From assembly GCF_002237655.1 (NCBI RefSeq), contig NZ_NOKT01000035.1, positions 20,090 through 84,089 of the forward strand: a DNA stretch of 64,000 nt, written 5' to 3'. The DNA is from Streptomyces sp. XY006 (GTDB taxonomy: Bacteria; Actinomycetota; Actinomycetes; Streptomycetales; Streptomycetaceae). Positions 7,333 through 15,656 of the stretch are shown here, in pieces (position 1 is the stretch's first letter; each line of letters opens with the position of its first letter). A program made the position numbers and the translations under genes. Under the pieces are notes generated by a model. That model saw nothing but the letters and a program-made list of their open reading frames with translations. It was not told where the DNA came from and did not search any database.

Positions 7333-9816
7333 CTAACCCTGTCTGATCCGCAGGAACGTCACGGAGTTCGCCGGGAAGGTGTAGGTGAACTTCGGGGCCA
7401 CGCCCCGGAAGGTCGACGTCACCGGAGTCACCGGTGCGTCCGTCTCGGTGTTCACCGCGTCCTGGTCGGCGGCCAGCGTGGTCACGCGGGCCGTGGAGGC
7501 GACCCTGGTCCCGCCGAGGTCGACGGCGGTGCGGGCCTCGGCCGGCTGGGCGTTGACCACCTTGACGATCAGGTCACCGGTCCGCGCGTCGCGGGTGACG
7601 ACCTGGCGGAACGGCTCGGCCGGCTTGTCGTCGGTGAAGCGGCCCCACTCCTGGCCGTCGAGGAACAGGGTGACCTGGCGGCCACGCACCTCGATGCGGA
7701 TGTCGTAGGCCCGGCCCGTCTCGATCGACCCGGCCTTGGTCAGCAGGGTGCTCTTGCCGCCGTCCACGGCCTGTTCGACCGCGGACTGGGTGTTGTTCCA
7801 GCCGCCCAGGTTCCACCAGTAGTAGTTGCCGGTGTCCTTGACGCCGAAGGCGACGAGGAAGCCCTCCTTGCCGGACTTCTTGGTGGCTTTCACCCGCAGG
7901 TCGTAGTCCTTCCAGGCCGGGTCGCCCGCCGTGACCATGGTGTTCTCGGCGGCGGTGTCGGTCTGGACGTACTGCCCGTCCTGGACGCTCCAGTCGCCGG
8001 CGCCGCTGTGCCGCCACTGCGCGGCGCCACCGGAGAAGTCGTCGCTCAGCAGCGTCGAGCCGTCCGCCGAGGTGACCTTCACGTCGTCGTACGCGGCGCT
8101 GGTCGCCCAGGTCGACAGGCCGACGGCGCCGGTGATCGGGCCGCTGACCTCCGGGGTGGTCGTGGCCTTCGAGGGGATCACGCGGTCGCCGACGTTGGTC
8201 ATGAACAGCTTCTGGACCTCGTAGTTGGCCGAGTTCCAGGAGGCCCGGTTGTTGAACCAGATCATGTCGGGGCGCCACTGCACGTAGTCCTCGTTGGCGA
8301 GCAGCGGGGCGTACGAGGCCAGCTTCACGACGTCCGCGTTGCGCTCCAGGCCGGTCATGAAGGCGGCCTCGGCCAGGCCGTTCCTCCAGGCGTTGCCCTG
8401 GGAGGCGTACTCGCCGAGGAAGACCTTGGGGCCCGTGCGGTCGTAGGAGTCGTAGCGGTCGTTGTGCCGCAGGAACCAGTCGGGGCTGTTGTAGTAGTGC
8501 TCGTCGACCATGTCGACCCCGCCCTCGCGGTTGAGCTGCCAGGCGGTGTCGAAGATCGCGCCGGCGTCGTCCGGGCCCGAGTTGGAGATGACCGTGATGC
8601 CGGGGTACTTCGCCTTGATGGCGGCCCGGAACTTCTCGAAGCGGGCGAAGAACTCGCGCGGGAGGTTCTCCTCGTTGCCGACGCCGATGTGGGTCAGGTG
8701 GAAGGGCTTGGGGTGGCCCATCGCGGCGCGCACCTTGCCCCACTTCGAGGTCGCCGGGCCGTTGGCGAAATCGATCAGGTCGAGGGTGTCCTGGACGTGC
8801 CGCTGGAGCAGGGCGTCGTCCTCCGTGGCCTTGTTCTGGCCGCAGCCGGTCACCAGGGCCGGGACGACGGGCAGCGGCATCGCGCCGATGTCCTCGGAGA
8901 AGCGGAAGTACTCGTAGTAGCCGAGGCCGTAACTCTGGTTGTAGCCCCAGAAGTTGGCGTTGGTGGCGCGCTCCTCGACCGGTCCGACGGTGTCCTTCCA
9001 CTGGTAGCTGCGCCTGCGCTGCCAGCCGCTCGCCTCGCTGTAGTCCTCCATGGACCCGGTGTTGACCAGGCAGCCGCCGGGGAAGCGCACGAAGCCGGGC
9101 TTCAGGGCGGCGATCTTCTCTGCGAGGTCCTTGCGCAGGCCGTTGGGCTGGTTCTTGTAGGTGTCGCGCGGGAACAGCGACACCTCGTCGAGCGCGGCGG
9201 CGTGCGCGGTGGCCACGGCGAGCCGGCCGCGGCTGCTGGTGCGGGTCGCGGTGAAGGTGCCCTTGTACTTGGTCCAGCCGCCCTCGACGGCGACCTGGCG
9301 GGCGGTCGCCAGGCTGCCCGCCGTGTCCTTCAGCGAGACCGTGAGCGTGCTGCCGCTCTCGGCGCGGGCCCACACGGAGAAGTCGTACTTCTTGCCCTGC
9401 TCGACCCGGATGCCGGTGTTGTAGCCGGCGTTGGTGACGGACGAACCGGCGCCCAGGGAGAGGTAGTTGCGGTTGCGCGCGTTGAGCCGCCCGGAGTCGT
9501 TCACCACCTGGGCCGTGCCGGCCGCCGTCCAGGAGGTCAGGGGCGTGTAGGCGCCGTTGTCGGCCGTGGAGTACTCGAAGGATCGGTTCTGCACGAGCTC
9601 GGCGTACAGACCGCCGTCGGCGGCCCGGTTGATGTCCTCGAAGAAGACGCCGTACATCGTGTCGTCGATCGTCGCGCCCCGGGCGGACGGGTCGACGGTG
9701 ATCGCGTAGTCGGTGACGTCCTCGGCGTGGGCGGGGGCCGGTACGAGGGCTGCTGCCGTCAGGAGGGCGGTGGCCGTGAAGCCGGCTCTCCATCCGGTGC
9801 GGGCGGTGCGTGGCAT
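7333..9816 (-). CDS. Secreted GH51 alpha-L-arabinofuranosidase with inserted lectin-like domain
   Basis: An 827-residue exported glycosidase that releases arabinose from hemicellulose side chains. A Sec signal peptide is visible (residues 1-31, ending PAPAHA). Next come a GH51 N-terminal strand (YGVFFEDIN) and a carbohydrate-binding-like module (about 85-215). The catalytic barrel has acid/base Glu382 in GVGNEENLP and nucleophile Glu469 in VFLGEYAS. The C-terminal beta domain contains a beta-sandwich insert (about 590-730; motifs DDFSGG, YDLRVKA, YYWWNLGGWNN, VTLFLDGQEWG) resembling DUF1080/laminin-G-like folds. That insert makes the protein longer than simple intracellular GH51 enzymes of about 500 residues. 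The gene stands alone with its own upstream dyad and terminator. Confidence 0.93.
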   Translation of the reverse strand: MPRTARTGWRAGFTATALLTAAALVPAPAHAEDVTDYAITVDPSARGATIDDTMYGVFFEDINRAADGGLYAELVQNRSFEYSTADNGAYTPLTSWTAAGTAQVVNDSGRLNARNRNYLSLGAGSSVTNAGYNTGIRVEQGKKYDFSVWARAESGSTLTVSLKDTAGSLATARQVAVEGGWTKYKGTFTATRTSSRGRLAVATAHAAALDEVSLFPRDTYKNQPNGLRKDLAEKIAALKPGFVRFPGGCLVNTGSMEDYSEASGWQRRRSYQWKDTVGPVEERATNANFWGYNQSYGLGYYEYFRFSEDIGAMPLPVVPALVTGCGQNKATEDDALLQRHVQDTLDLIDFANGPATSKWGKVRAAMGHPKPFHLTHIGVGNEENLPREFFARFEKFRAAIKAKYPGITVISNSGPDDAGAIFDTAWQLNREGGVDMVDEHYYNSPDWFLRHNDRYDSYDRTGPKVFLGEYASQGNAWRNGLAEAAFMTGLERNADVVKLASYAPLLANEDYVQWRPDMIWFNNRASWNSANYEVQKLFMTNVGDRVIPSKATTTPEVSGPITGAVGLSTWATSAAYDDVKVTSADGSTLLSDDFSGGAAQWRHSGAGDWSVQDGQYVQTDTAAENTMVTAGDPAWKDYDLRVKATKKSGKEGFLVAFGVKDTGNYYWWNLGGWNNTQSAVEQAVDGGKSTLLTKAGSIETGRAYDIRIEVRGRQVTLFLDGQEWGRFTDDKPAEPFRQVVTRDARTGDLIVKVVNAQPAEARTAVDLGGTRVASTARVTTLAADQDAVNTETDAPVTPVTSTFRGVAPKFTYTFPANSVTFLRIRQG

Positions 9817-9846
9817 GGATACTCCGCGGCTCTCTGGTAGAGGAGT

Positions 9847-9881
9847 GTTCGAAATATCAGACGCTGGTCAACACTTCGAAC
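9847..9881. promoter_or_regulatory. Inverted repeat upstream of the arabinofuranosidase gene
   Basis: GTTCGAA (9847-9853) and TTCGAAC (9875-9881) form a perfect 7-bp inverted repeat 21 nt apart, starting 31 nt before the glycosidase start codon. Each arm is itself built on the palindrome TTCGAA. The position fits an operator or promoter-overlapping site for substrate control. The regulator is not identifiable here. Confidence 0.5.
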
Positions 9882-9953
9882 GGCAAGATAGGGAGGGGGC
9901 AGGTGCGCGTCAATGGGTCGCGCACCACCGGACGGGACGGAGAACGGGGCGCG

Positions 9954-10394
9954 ATGGGCGAGTTCTGGCCAGTGCCGGACGTGCTGGCGTATCTGGCCGG
10001 GCACTGGCGCGTGACCCGGTCGGTGCGGGATCTCGCGAGCGGCGCGGAGGGCGAGTTCACGGGCAGCACAGTGTTCGAGGCCCGGGAGGACGGCGGGCTG
10101 CTGCACCGGGAGTCGGGCACGTTCGTCTGGCAGGGCGTGGCCCGGCCCGCCGAGCGGACGCTGCGGTTCCTGCCGGGCCCGGACGGCACGGCGGACGTAC
10201 GGTTCGCCGACGGCCGGCCCTTCCACGACCTGGACCTGACGTCCGGACGGCACGTCGCCGACCACCCCTGCGCCGCGGACCTCTACCGCGGCGAGTTCGC
10301 GGCCCTCGACGCGGACCACTGGCACACGGTGTGGCGCGTCCGCGGCCCCGCGAAGGACCTGGTGCTGCGCACGGAGTACGCACGCGAGGCGTGA
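9954..10394 (+). CDS. DUF6314-type small beta-barrel protein
   Basis: A 146-residue protein of unknown function. Its pattern (YLAGHWRVTRSVRDL, GSTVFE, HRESGTFVWQG, FHDLDL, YRGEF, WHTVWRVRGPAKD) matches what I know as the DUF6314 family, a fatty-acid-binding-protein-like barrel. It is cytosolic with no signal peptide. The ATG gives the family's usual MGEFWPV beginning. An in-frame GTG at 9903 has a better Shine-Dalgarno (GGGAGGGGG) and would add 17 residues, so the start is uncertain. The gene is divergent from the arabinofuranosidase; no functional link is evident. Confidence 0.8.
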   Translation: MGEFWPVPDVLAYLAGHWRVTRSVRDLASGAEGEFTGSTVFEAREDGGLLHRESGTFVWQGVARPAERTLRFLPGPDGTADVRFADGRPFHDLDLTSGRHVADHPCAADLYRGEFAALDADHWHTVWRVRGPAKDLVLRTEYAREA

Positions 10395-10449
10395 GCCGGA
10401 GGAAAGACACCGGCCACGGCACGGGCCCGCCGCGCGGCGAGCAGACGCA

Positions 10450-11043
10450 CTAGGCGCGCGAACGCTGAGTCAGGCTCCCGTCGAAGCGCAGGTTCCAGCG
10501 CCCCCCGCGGCCCGTCACCGTCGTCGTCGACAGCGGGCGGACGTCGATGTTCCAGTACGTCGAGGGCGGCGCCTTCAGGGCGTACACCAGGGCGGCGCGG
10601 ATCACGGACGGCTCGGCCACCGCCACCACCCGGCAGCCGTCCTCCACGGGCCGCGTGTCGAGCCAGCCGCCGATCCGGGTGATGAAGTCCATCAGGGACT
10701 CACCGCCGTGCGGCGTGGCCCGCGGATCGGCGAGCCACGCGTCCACGGCCTCGGGCTCCCGGGCCATCGCCTCGCCCAGGGTCAGCCCGCGCCACCGGCC
10801 CATGTCGCAGTCGCGCAGCCCCAGTTGCACCAGCGGCGCGTACCCGAGCCCCTCCCCCGTCGCCCGGCTGCGCGGGGCCGGCGAGCAGTAGCGCAGGTCG
10901 GCCGCCGCGAGCGGCAGCAGTTCATGGGCGGCGCGCTCCACCTCGCCCCAGCCGGCCTGGTCCAGCGGCCGGTCGTCCTCGAAACGTTCGGCGAGCAGCG
11001 AGGAGCTGCGCGCGGCGGCGACGAACGTGACCCGAAGTGACAT
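10450..11043 (-). CDS. Histidine-phosphatase fold protein lacking the catalytic histidines
   Basis: A 197-residue member of the histidine phosphatase (phosphoglycerate mutase-like) superfamily by overall pattern: N-terminal strand VTFVAAARSS, CSPAPRSRATGEGLG (the usual SxxxRAxxTA region), CDMGRWRG, HGGESLMDFITRIGGWLD, and a C-terminal strand VAVAEPSVIRAAL. The catalytic RHG of the first motif is replaced by AAAR. The second catalytic His (normally SHG before the IR helix) is replaced by AEPS. Both phosphate-handling histidines are therefore gone and the protein is probably not a phosphatase. It could be a binding protein or a pseudoenzyme. It is convergent with the DUF6314 gene. Confidence 0.8.
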   Translation of the reverse strand: MSLRVTFVAAARSSSLLAERFEDDRPLDQAGWGEVERAAHELLPLAAADLRYCSPAPRSRATGEGLGYAPLVQLGLRDCDMGRWRGLTLGEAMAREPEAVDAWLADPRATPHGGESLMDFITRIGGWLDTRPVEDGCRVVAVAEPSVIRAALVYALKAPPSTYWNIDVRPLSTTTVTGRGGRWNLRFDGSLTQRSRA

Positions 11044-11116
11044 GCGGCGATCGTGAGCGCCACAAGACCGCAGGTCAAGAGGTGTTACCTGGGAGTTACC
11101 GAGGGTGCGGTGCCCC

Positions 11117-11557
11117 TCACTGATCGAAGAGGAGCACCATCCAGTGCTCGGGCCGGGCCAGCGGCGCGAAGCCGATCTTCTCGTAGACGCCGTGCGCGTC
11201 GTGCGTGGCGAGCAGCACCCGCCGCACCCCGAACGACCGCACCTCCTCCCGCACGGCCGTCACGAGCGCGGTGCCGACGCCCTTGCCGCGCACCGACGGG
11301 TCGACGTACACGTCGCACAGCCACGCGAAGGTCGCCCGGTCGGTGACGACCCGGGCGTAGGCCACCTGCTCCCCCGAGGCGGTGTCGTACACGCCGAAGT
11401 TGAGCGAGCCCTCGATCGCCCGGTCCTGCTTCTCGCGGGCGCGGCCCAGTGCCCAGTACGCGTCGGTGGACAGCCAGCGGTGCACGCGCTCGGCGTCCAC
11501 GCGCGACGGATCGGTGGATATCTCGTAGCCCTCGGGCAGGCGCGGCGTGTCGGTCAT
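11117..11557 (-). CDS. GNAT family N-acetyltransferase
   Basis: A 146-residue GNAT enzyme that uses acetyl-CoA to acetylate an unknown amine. The acetyl-CoA loop RGKGVGTALV follows the strand CDVYVDPSV. The N-terminal DPSRVDAERVHRWLSTDAYWA and C-terminal VYEKIGFAPL with PEHWM resemble the YjhQ/PhnO-like single-domain group. There is no signal peptide or extra domain. It lies 40 nt after the MocR regulator gene in the same direction, so some co-transcription is possible. Confidence 0.9.
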   Translation of the reverse strand: MTDTPRLPEGYEISTDPSRVDAERVHRWLSTDAYWALGRAREKQDRAIEGSLNFGVYDTASGEQVAYARVVTDRATFAWLCDVYVDPSVRGKGVGTALVTAVREEVRSFGVRRVLLATHDAHGVYEKIGFAPLARPEHWMVLLFDQ

Positions 11558-11597
11558 GACGGGATGCTCGCAAAATCACCTGCCCGGGGTCGAGCGG

Positions 11598-13034
11598 TTA
11601 TCCCAGTACCTCCTCGCACGCGGTGCGCAGCCGCCGTACGCCTTCCGCGATCTCCCCGGTCCCGGCGACCGCCGCGAAGCTCAGCCGCAGGTGCGCGGCG
11701 GGCGGTTCGGCGCTGAAGTAGGGCCGCCCGGGCGTGACGGCGACGCCGGCGCGCAGGGCGGCCGCCGTCAGGGCCGTCTCGTCCGTGCCGTCGGGCAGGC
11801 GCGGCCACAGGTGGTAGCCGCCGGACGGGATGTGCGCGAGCTCCAGGTGGGGCAGGTGCAGCCCGAGCGCGCCGGTCATCGCCTGCCGGCGCGCCGTCAG
11901 CTCCGCGGAGACGGCCCGCAGGTGCCGGGGCCAGGCGGGTGATCCGACGAGTTCCAGCGCGGCCTCCTGGAGCGGGCGCGGCACGAAGAAGGTGTCGACG
12001 ACCTGGATGGCGCGCAGCCGCTCCAGGACCGGCCCGCGGGCGGCCAGCGCGCTGACCCGGAAGCTCGGCGAGGTGGCCTTGGTGAGCGAGGAGACGTGGA
12101 CGACGACGCCGTCGGGGTCGTCGGCGGCCAGCGGGCGCGGCAGCGGCCCGGCGTCCTCGTGCACCAGCCGCCGCACGAAGTCGTCCTCGACGACGAACGC
12201 GCCCGCCGCCCGGGCGATGCGCAGCACCTCGGCGCGCCGCTCGGGCGCGAGCACGGCACCGGTGGGGTTCTGGAAGAGCGGCTGGCAGACGAAGGCCGGG
12301 GCTCCGGTGGCCTTGAACGCGTCGGCGAGCAGGGCCGGTCTCACCCCGTCGGCGTCCACGGGGACGGGCACCGGGCGCAGGCCGGCCGCCCGGGCGATGG
12401 CGAGCATGCCGGGGTAGGTCGGCGACTCGACCAGCACGGGGGCGCCGGGCGGGGCGAGGGCGCGCAGGGCGGTGGTGAGCGCGGACTGGCCGCCCGCGGT
12501 CACCAGCACCTCGGCGGCCGTGACGGAACCGCCGATGGTCCGCGCGAACCACTCGCGCAGCTCCGGCAGTCCCTCCATGGGCGGCCGCCCCCAGGCACCG
12601 GGGCGGCGCCCGGCCCGTGACAGGGCGGCGGCCATCGCCCGCTCGGGCTGGAGCGAGGGGTGCAGATAGCCGCCGTTGAACTCGATCACGCCGGGCGGCG
12701 GCGCGGCCAGCGAGACCAGCACCCCGGAGGCGTCCACCGAGCGGGGCACGAGGTCGGCGGCGCCCTCGGCGCTGAGCGCGACCTCCTGCCAGGAGGTGTC
12801 GCCGGCGGGAGCCGGAGCCGGCCGGGACCGCGCCCGGAACGCGCCCGCGCCGGGGCGGGTGACCACGAGCCCCTCGGCGGCGAGCTGCGCCAGTGCCCGG
12901 GACACCGTCACCGGACTGACCCGGAACCGCTCGACCAGCGCCCGACTGGACGGCAGCTTTCCACCCGGTGAGTAGCGGTCGAGCTCCCGCCGCAGCTGTT
13001 CCGCCAGTTCAGCCACACTGCTACGCTCTTGCAT
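11598..13034 (-). CDS. MocR-type (GntR-aminotransferase fusion) transcriptional regulator
   Basis: A 478-residue PLP-dependent MocR regulator. The N-terminal GntR winged helix (about residues 5-70) contains SSRALVERFRVSPVTVSRALAQLAAEGLV. The rest is a class I aminotransferase fold with GGQSALTTALRAL, CQPLFQNPTG, VVEDDFVR and a PLP lysine in SSLTKATSPSFRVS. Such proteins sense an amino compound or PLP and usually control an adjacent gene, here the divergent EamA exporter. Its ATG overlaps the exporter's ATG on the opposite strand, so promoter and operator must extend into coding DNA or one start is further in (a GTG giving VAELAEQL lies six codons on). Confidence 0.93.
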   Translation of the reverse strand: MQERSSVAELAEQLRRELDRYSPGGKLPSSRALVERFRVSPVTVSRALAQLAAEGLVVTRPGAGAFRARSRPAPAPAGDTSWQEVALSAEGAADLVPRSVDASGVLVSLAAPPPGVIEFNGGYLHPSLQPERAMAAALSRAGRRPGAWGRPPMEGLPELREWFARTIGGSVTAAEVLVTAGGQSALTTALRALAPPGAPVLVESPTYPGMLAIARAAGLRPVPVPVDADGVRPALLADAFKATGAPAFVCQPLFQNPTGAVLAPERRAEVLRIARAAGAFVVEDDFVRRLVHEDAGPLPRPLAADDPDGVVVHVSSLTKATSPSFRVSALAARGPVLERLRAIQVVDTFFVPRPLQEAALELVGSPAWPRHLRAVSAELTARRQAMTGALGLHLPHLELAHIPSGGYHLWPRLPDGTDETALTAAALRAGVAVTPGRPYFSAEPPAAHLRLSFAAVAGTGEIAEGVRRLRTACEEVLG

Positions 13035-13953
13035 GAGAGCACAGAGTAGCGCTACTGCCGCACCTCGGATAGCAGTCGCCGCCCCGGAGCGGGACCGCCC
13101 CGGCTTCGGCACCCTCCAGGCGGCCCTGGGCGTCATCGCCTTCTCCCTCACCTTCCCCGCCACCGCGTGGGGTCTCGAGGGGTTCGGGCCCTGGTCGCTC
13201 GTCGCCGTGCGCAGCGTCCTGGCCGCGCTGATCGCGGGCGGTGCTCTGCTGGTCCTGCGGGTGCCGCTGCCCGCCCGCCGGCACTGGCCGGGCCTGGCCG
13301 TCGTCGCGGCCGGTGTCGTCCTCGGCTTCCCGCTGCTGACGACGCTGGCGCTGCAGACCTCGACCACGGCGCACGCGGCCGTCGTGGTCGGGCTGCTCCC
13401 GCTGACCACCGCGCTCTGCTCCGCGCTGCGCGTCGGCACCCGGCCCTCGCGCACCTTCTGGGCCGCGGCCCTCGCGGGCGCGGCGGCGGTGGCCGCCTTC
13501 ACCGTGCAGCAGAGCGGCGGCGCCCTGTCCACCGCCGACCTGTACCTCTTCGCGGCGCTGCTGGTGTGCGCGGCCGGCTACACCGAGGGCGGCCGGCTGG
13601 CCCGGGTCATGCCGGGCTGGCAGGTGATCGGCTGGGCGCTGGTGCTGTGCCTGCCGCTGACCGTGCCCGTGGCCGCCCTGGCGCTGGCCCAGGAGCCCTG
13701 GCAGCCGACCGCGCACAGCGTCGCCGGGCTGCTGTGGGTCGCGGCGGGCTCGCAGTTCCTCGGGCTGGTCGTCTGGTACCGGGGCATGGCGGCCATCGGC
13801 ATCCCGAAGGCCAGCCAGTTGCAGCTCGCTCAGCCCCTGCTCACACTGGTGTGGTCGGTGCTGCTGCTGGGCGAGCACCTGACGGTGGCCGCCCCGCTGA
13901 CGGCGGCGGCGGTGCTCGTCTGCATCGCCGTCACACAACGGGCGCGCGGCTGA
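13033..13953 (+). CDS. EamA/DMT family exporter
   Basis: A 306-residue drug/metabolite transporter family protein, predicted to have 10 transmembrane helices in two EamA repeats. Recognisable segments are GVIAFSLTFPATAWGLEGFGPW (first helix and loop), GVVLGFPLLTTLALQTSTTAHAAVVVGLLPL (end of repeat 1) and FLGLVVWYRGMAAIGIPKASQLQLAQPLLTLVWSVLLLGE (repeat 2 signature). It probably exports an amino acid or metabolite, and the divergent MocR regulator points to an amino compound. The start may be internal because the annotated ATG overlaps the MocR start and no clear ribosome site precedes it. Confidence 0.92.
   Translation: MRAQSSATAAPRIAVAAPERDRPGFGTLQAALGVIAFSLTFPATAWGLEGFGPWSLVAVRSVLAALIAGGALLVLRVPLPARRHWPGLAVVAAGVVLGFPLLTTLALQTSTTAHAAVVVGLLPLTTALCSALRVGTRPSRTFWAAALAGAAAVAAFTVQQSGGALSTADLYLFAALLVCAAGYTEGGRLARVMPGWQVIGWALVLCLPLTVPVAALALAQEPWQPTAHSVAGLLWVAAGSQFLGLVVWYRGMAAIGIPKASQLQLAQPLLTLVWSVLLLGEHLTVAAPLTAAAVLVCIAVTQRARG
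13045..13056. promoter_or_regulatory. Palindrome AGTAGCGCTACT at the MocR/exporter junction
   Basis: This 12-bp perfect palindrome lies 11 nt inside the MocR-distal side of the shared start region. A further GCTAC half-site sits near 13019-13023 on the other side of the start codons. The arrangement of repeated GTAGC/GCTAC half-sites fits MocR binding to two neighbouring sites. Binding is inferred. Confidence 0.45.
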
Positions 13954-14045
13954 GCAGGGCGGTGCACGGCCCCTGCCGACCCGCGTCCCCGGCCGTAGAC
14001 TCAAGGCCACGGACCGCTGCTCCGCTCCCTGTGAGGAGGCCCCAG

Positions 14046-14246
14046 ATGCGCGCAACCGTGGGCGACCAGCTTGTCCAGCACGGCAGGGTGGTCGGTCAGC
14101 ACGACAAGGTGGGCGAGATCGTCGAGGTGCTCGGCCAGGAGGGCAACCCCCCGTACCGCGTCCGGTTCGAGGACGGGCACGAGGGCGTGTGCTCCCCGGG
14201 GCCCGACACCGAGATCCGCCACCGGGAGACCACCACCGGGCCGTGA
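14046..14246 (+). CDS. DUF1918 small protein
   Basis: A 66-residue protein starting MRATVGDQLV, with GEIVEVLG, PPYRVRFEDGHE and a C-terminal PGPD segment, the DUF1918 pattern of small SH3-like barrels common in actinobacteria. Function is unknown. A very good ribosome site (GAGGAGG) lies 8 nt upstream. The stop codon is one base from the stop of the convergent glycosidase-like gene, so no terminator separates the two transcripts. Confidence 0.9.
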   Translation: MRATVGDQLVQHGRVVGQHDKVGEIVEVLGQEGNPPYRVRFEDGHEGVCSPGPDTEIRHRETTTGP

Positions 14247-14247
14247 C

Positions 14248-15477
14248 TCAGCGCGGGGGGTCCGCCGGTTGCCCGTAGTGGTCGGCGACCACCCTCGCCA
14301 TCGCCCCGACCCGGTCGGCCGCCACGTCCCTGGCGGCGAAGAACACGTGCCCGCGCACCTGCGTGTACTCCTTGGCGAGCGCCAGGTGCCGGGACAGTTC
14401 GGACGGTTCCTGCCAGGCCGCCGGCTGTGCGGGATCGCCCGCCTTGTACAGCGCCTCCCCCACGTAGAGCTGGGTGGAGCTGCCGCGTGCCACCTCCGCC
14501 CACCAGGGCAGCAGCTTGGCGTAGTCGGCGGCGGCGAAGCCGATGTTCCAGTACAGCTGCGGGACGATGTAGTCGATCCAGCCCTCCCGCACCCACTTGC
14601 GGGTGTCCGCGTGCAGATCGTCGTACGTCTCCACGCCGGCCCGGCTGTCCGAACCCGCCGGGTCCGTCGAGGCGTTGCGCCACACGCCGAAGGGGCTGAT
14701 GCCGAAGCGGACGCCGGGCCGGATCTCCTTCACGCGGTCGGCGGTCTCGCGCACCAGCCGGTCGATGTTGTCCCGCCGCCAGGCGGCCCGGTCCGGGAAG
14801 CCGCCGCCGTGCTCCTCGTAGGCGTCGTCGTCGTCGAACGTCTCCCCCGCCACCGGGTAGGGATAGAAGTAGTCGTCGAAGTGCACGCCGTCGACGGGGT
14901 AGCGCGCCACCGCGTCCAGCATCGCGTCCTCGACGAAGGCCCGGACCTCGGGCAGCCCCGGGTTGTAGAAGAGTTTCCCGCCGTAGGCGACGACCCAGTC
15001 CGGGTTGCGGCGGGCGGGGTGCGAGGCCGCGAGACGGGTCGGGTCGGCGTGGGCGGCGACCCGGTAGGGGTTGAACCAGGCGTGCAGCTTCAGGCCCCGG
15101 GCGTGGGCTTCCTCCACGGCCGTGCCCAGCGGGTCCCAGCCGGGGTCCTTGCCCTGGGTGCCGGTGAGGTACTGCGACCACGGCTCGTACGGCGAGGGCC
15201 ACAGGGCGTCCGCCGTGGGCCGGACCTGGAAGACGACGGTGTTGAGCCGGTTGCGGACCGCCGTGTCGAGATGGGTGAGGAGTTCGGCGCGCTGCTGCGA
15301 CGCGGACAGGCCCGGCTTCGACGGCCAGTCCCGGTTGGCCACGGTCGCCAGCCACACCCCCCGCATCTCGGAGGCCGGCGCCCCGCCCCTGCGCCCGGGC
15401 GCGGCCGATGCCGTGGGTGTCATGGCGAAAGCCGACAGCGCCGCCACGGCGAACGCCCTGCGTGAGACTCGTCCCAT
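14248..15477 (-). CDS. Tat-exported GHL10-type glycoside hydrolase-like protein
   Basis: A 409-residue exported protein. The N-terminus VSRRAFAVAAL followed by a hydrophobic segment and TASA is a twin-arginine signal, which fits the Tat genes further right. The mature part has the GHL10 (YngK-like) TIM-barrel pattern: MRGVWLATVANRDWP, FQVRPTADALWPS, WFNPYRVA, VDGVHFDDYFYP and GISPFGVW. The Asp pair in HFDDY is the expected catalytic region. Relatives act on cell-wall or extracellular polysaccharides, but the substrate here is unknown. The ATG giving the Tat motif is chosen over an upstream start. No domain follows the barrel. Confidence 0.9.
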   Translation of the reverse strand: MGRVSRRAFAVAALSAFAMTPTASAAPGRRGGAPASEMRGVWLATVANRDWPSKPGLSASQQRAELLTHLDTAVRNRLNTVVFQVRPTADALWPSPYEPWSQYLTGTQGKDPGWDPLGTAVEEAHARGLKLHAWFNPYRVAAHADPTRLAASHPARRNPDWVVAYGGKLFYNPGLPEVRAFVEDAMLDAVARYPVDGVHFDDYFYPYPVAGETFDDDDAYEEHGGGFPDRAAWRRDNIDRLVRETADRVKEIRPGVRFGISPFGVWRNASTDPAGSDSRAGVETYDDLHADTRKWVREGWIDYIVPQLYWNIGFAAADYAKLLPWWAEVARGSSTQLYVGEALYKAGDPAQPAAWQEPSELSRHLALAKEYTQVRGHVFFAARDVAADRVGAMARVVADHYGQPADPPR

Positions 15478-15656
15478 GCGCGTGCCCCAAATGCCGTGGA
15501 TCCGCCCGGTCGCGGATCGCCTGGCGCCCAGCATGCCCGAACCGGACCCGCCCCCCGCGATCGATCATCGATACTTGGCGGTAACGTGCACGAACGGAGC
15601 AGGCGCCGGGACCCGGCTGGCCTGCCCGGTCGTGGATCAGCAGCGAAAGGGACGAT

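Noticed and set aside
7288..9840. 850-codon plus-strand open frame opposite the arabinofuranosidase gene
   Set aside because: It is a GC-bias antisense shadow, Gly/Val/Arg-rich without motifs, while the minus strand encodes a complete GH51 enzyme.
13035..13532. Additional N-terminal domain on the MocR regulator
   Set aside because: This stretch is antisense to the EamA exporter and has no recognisable fold.
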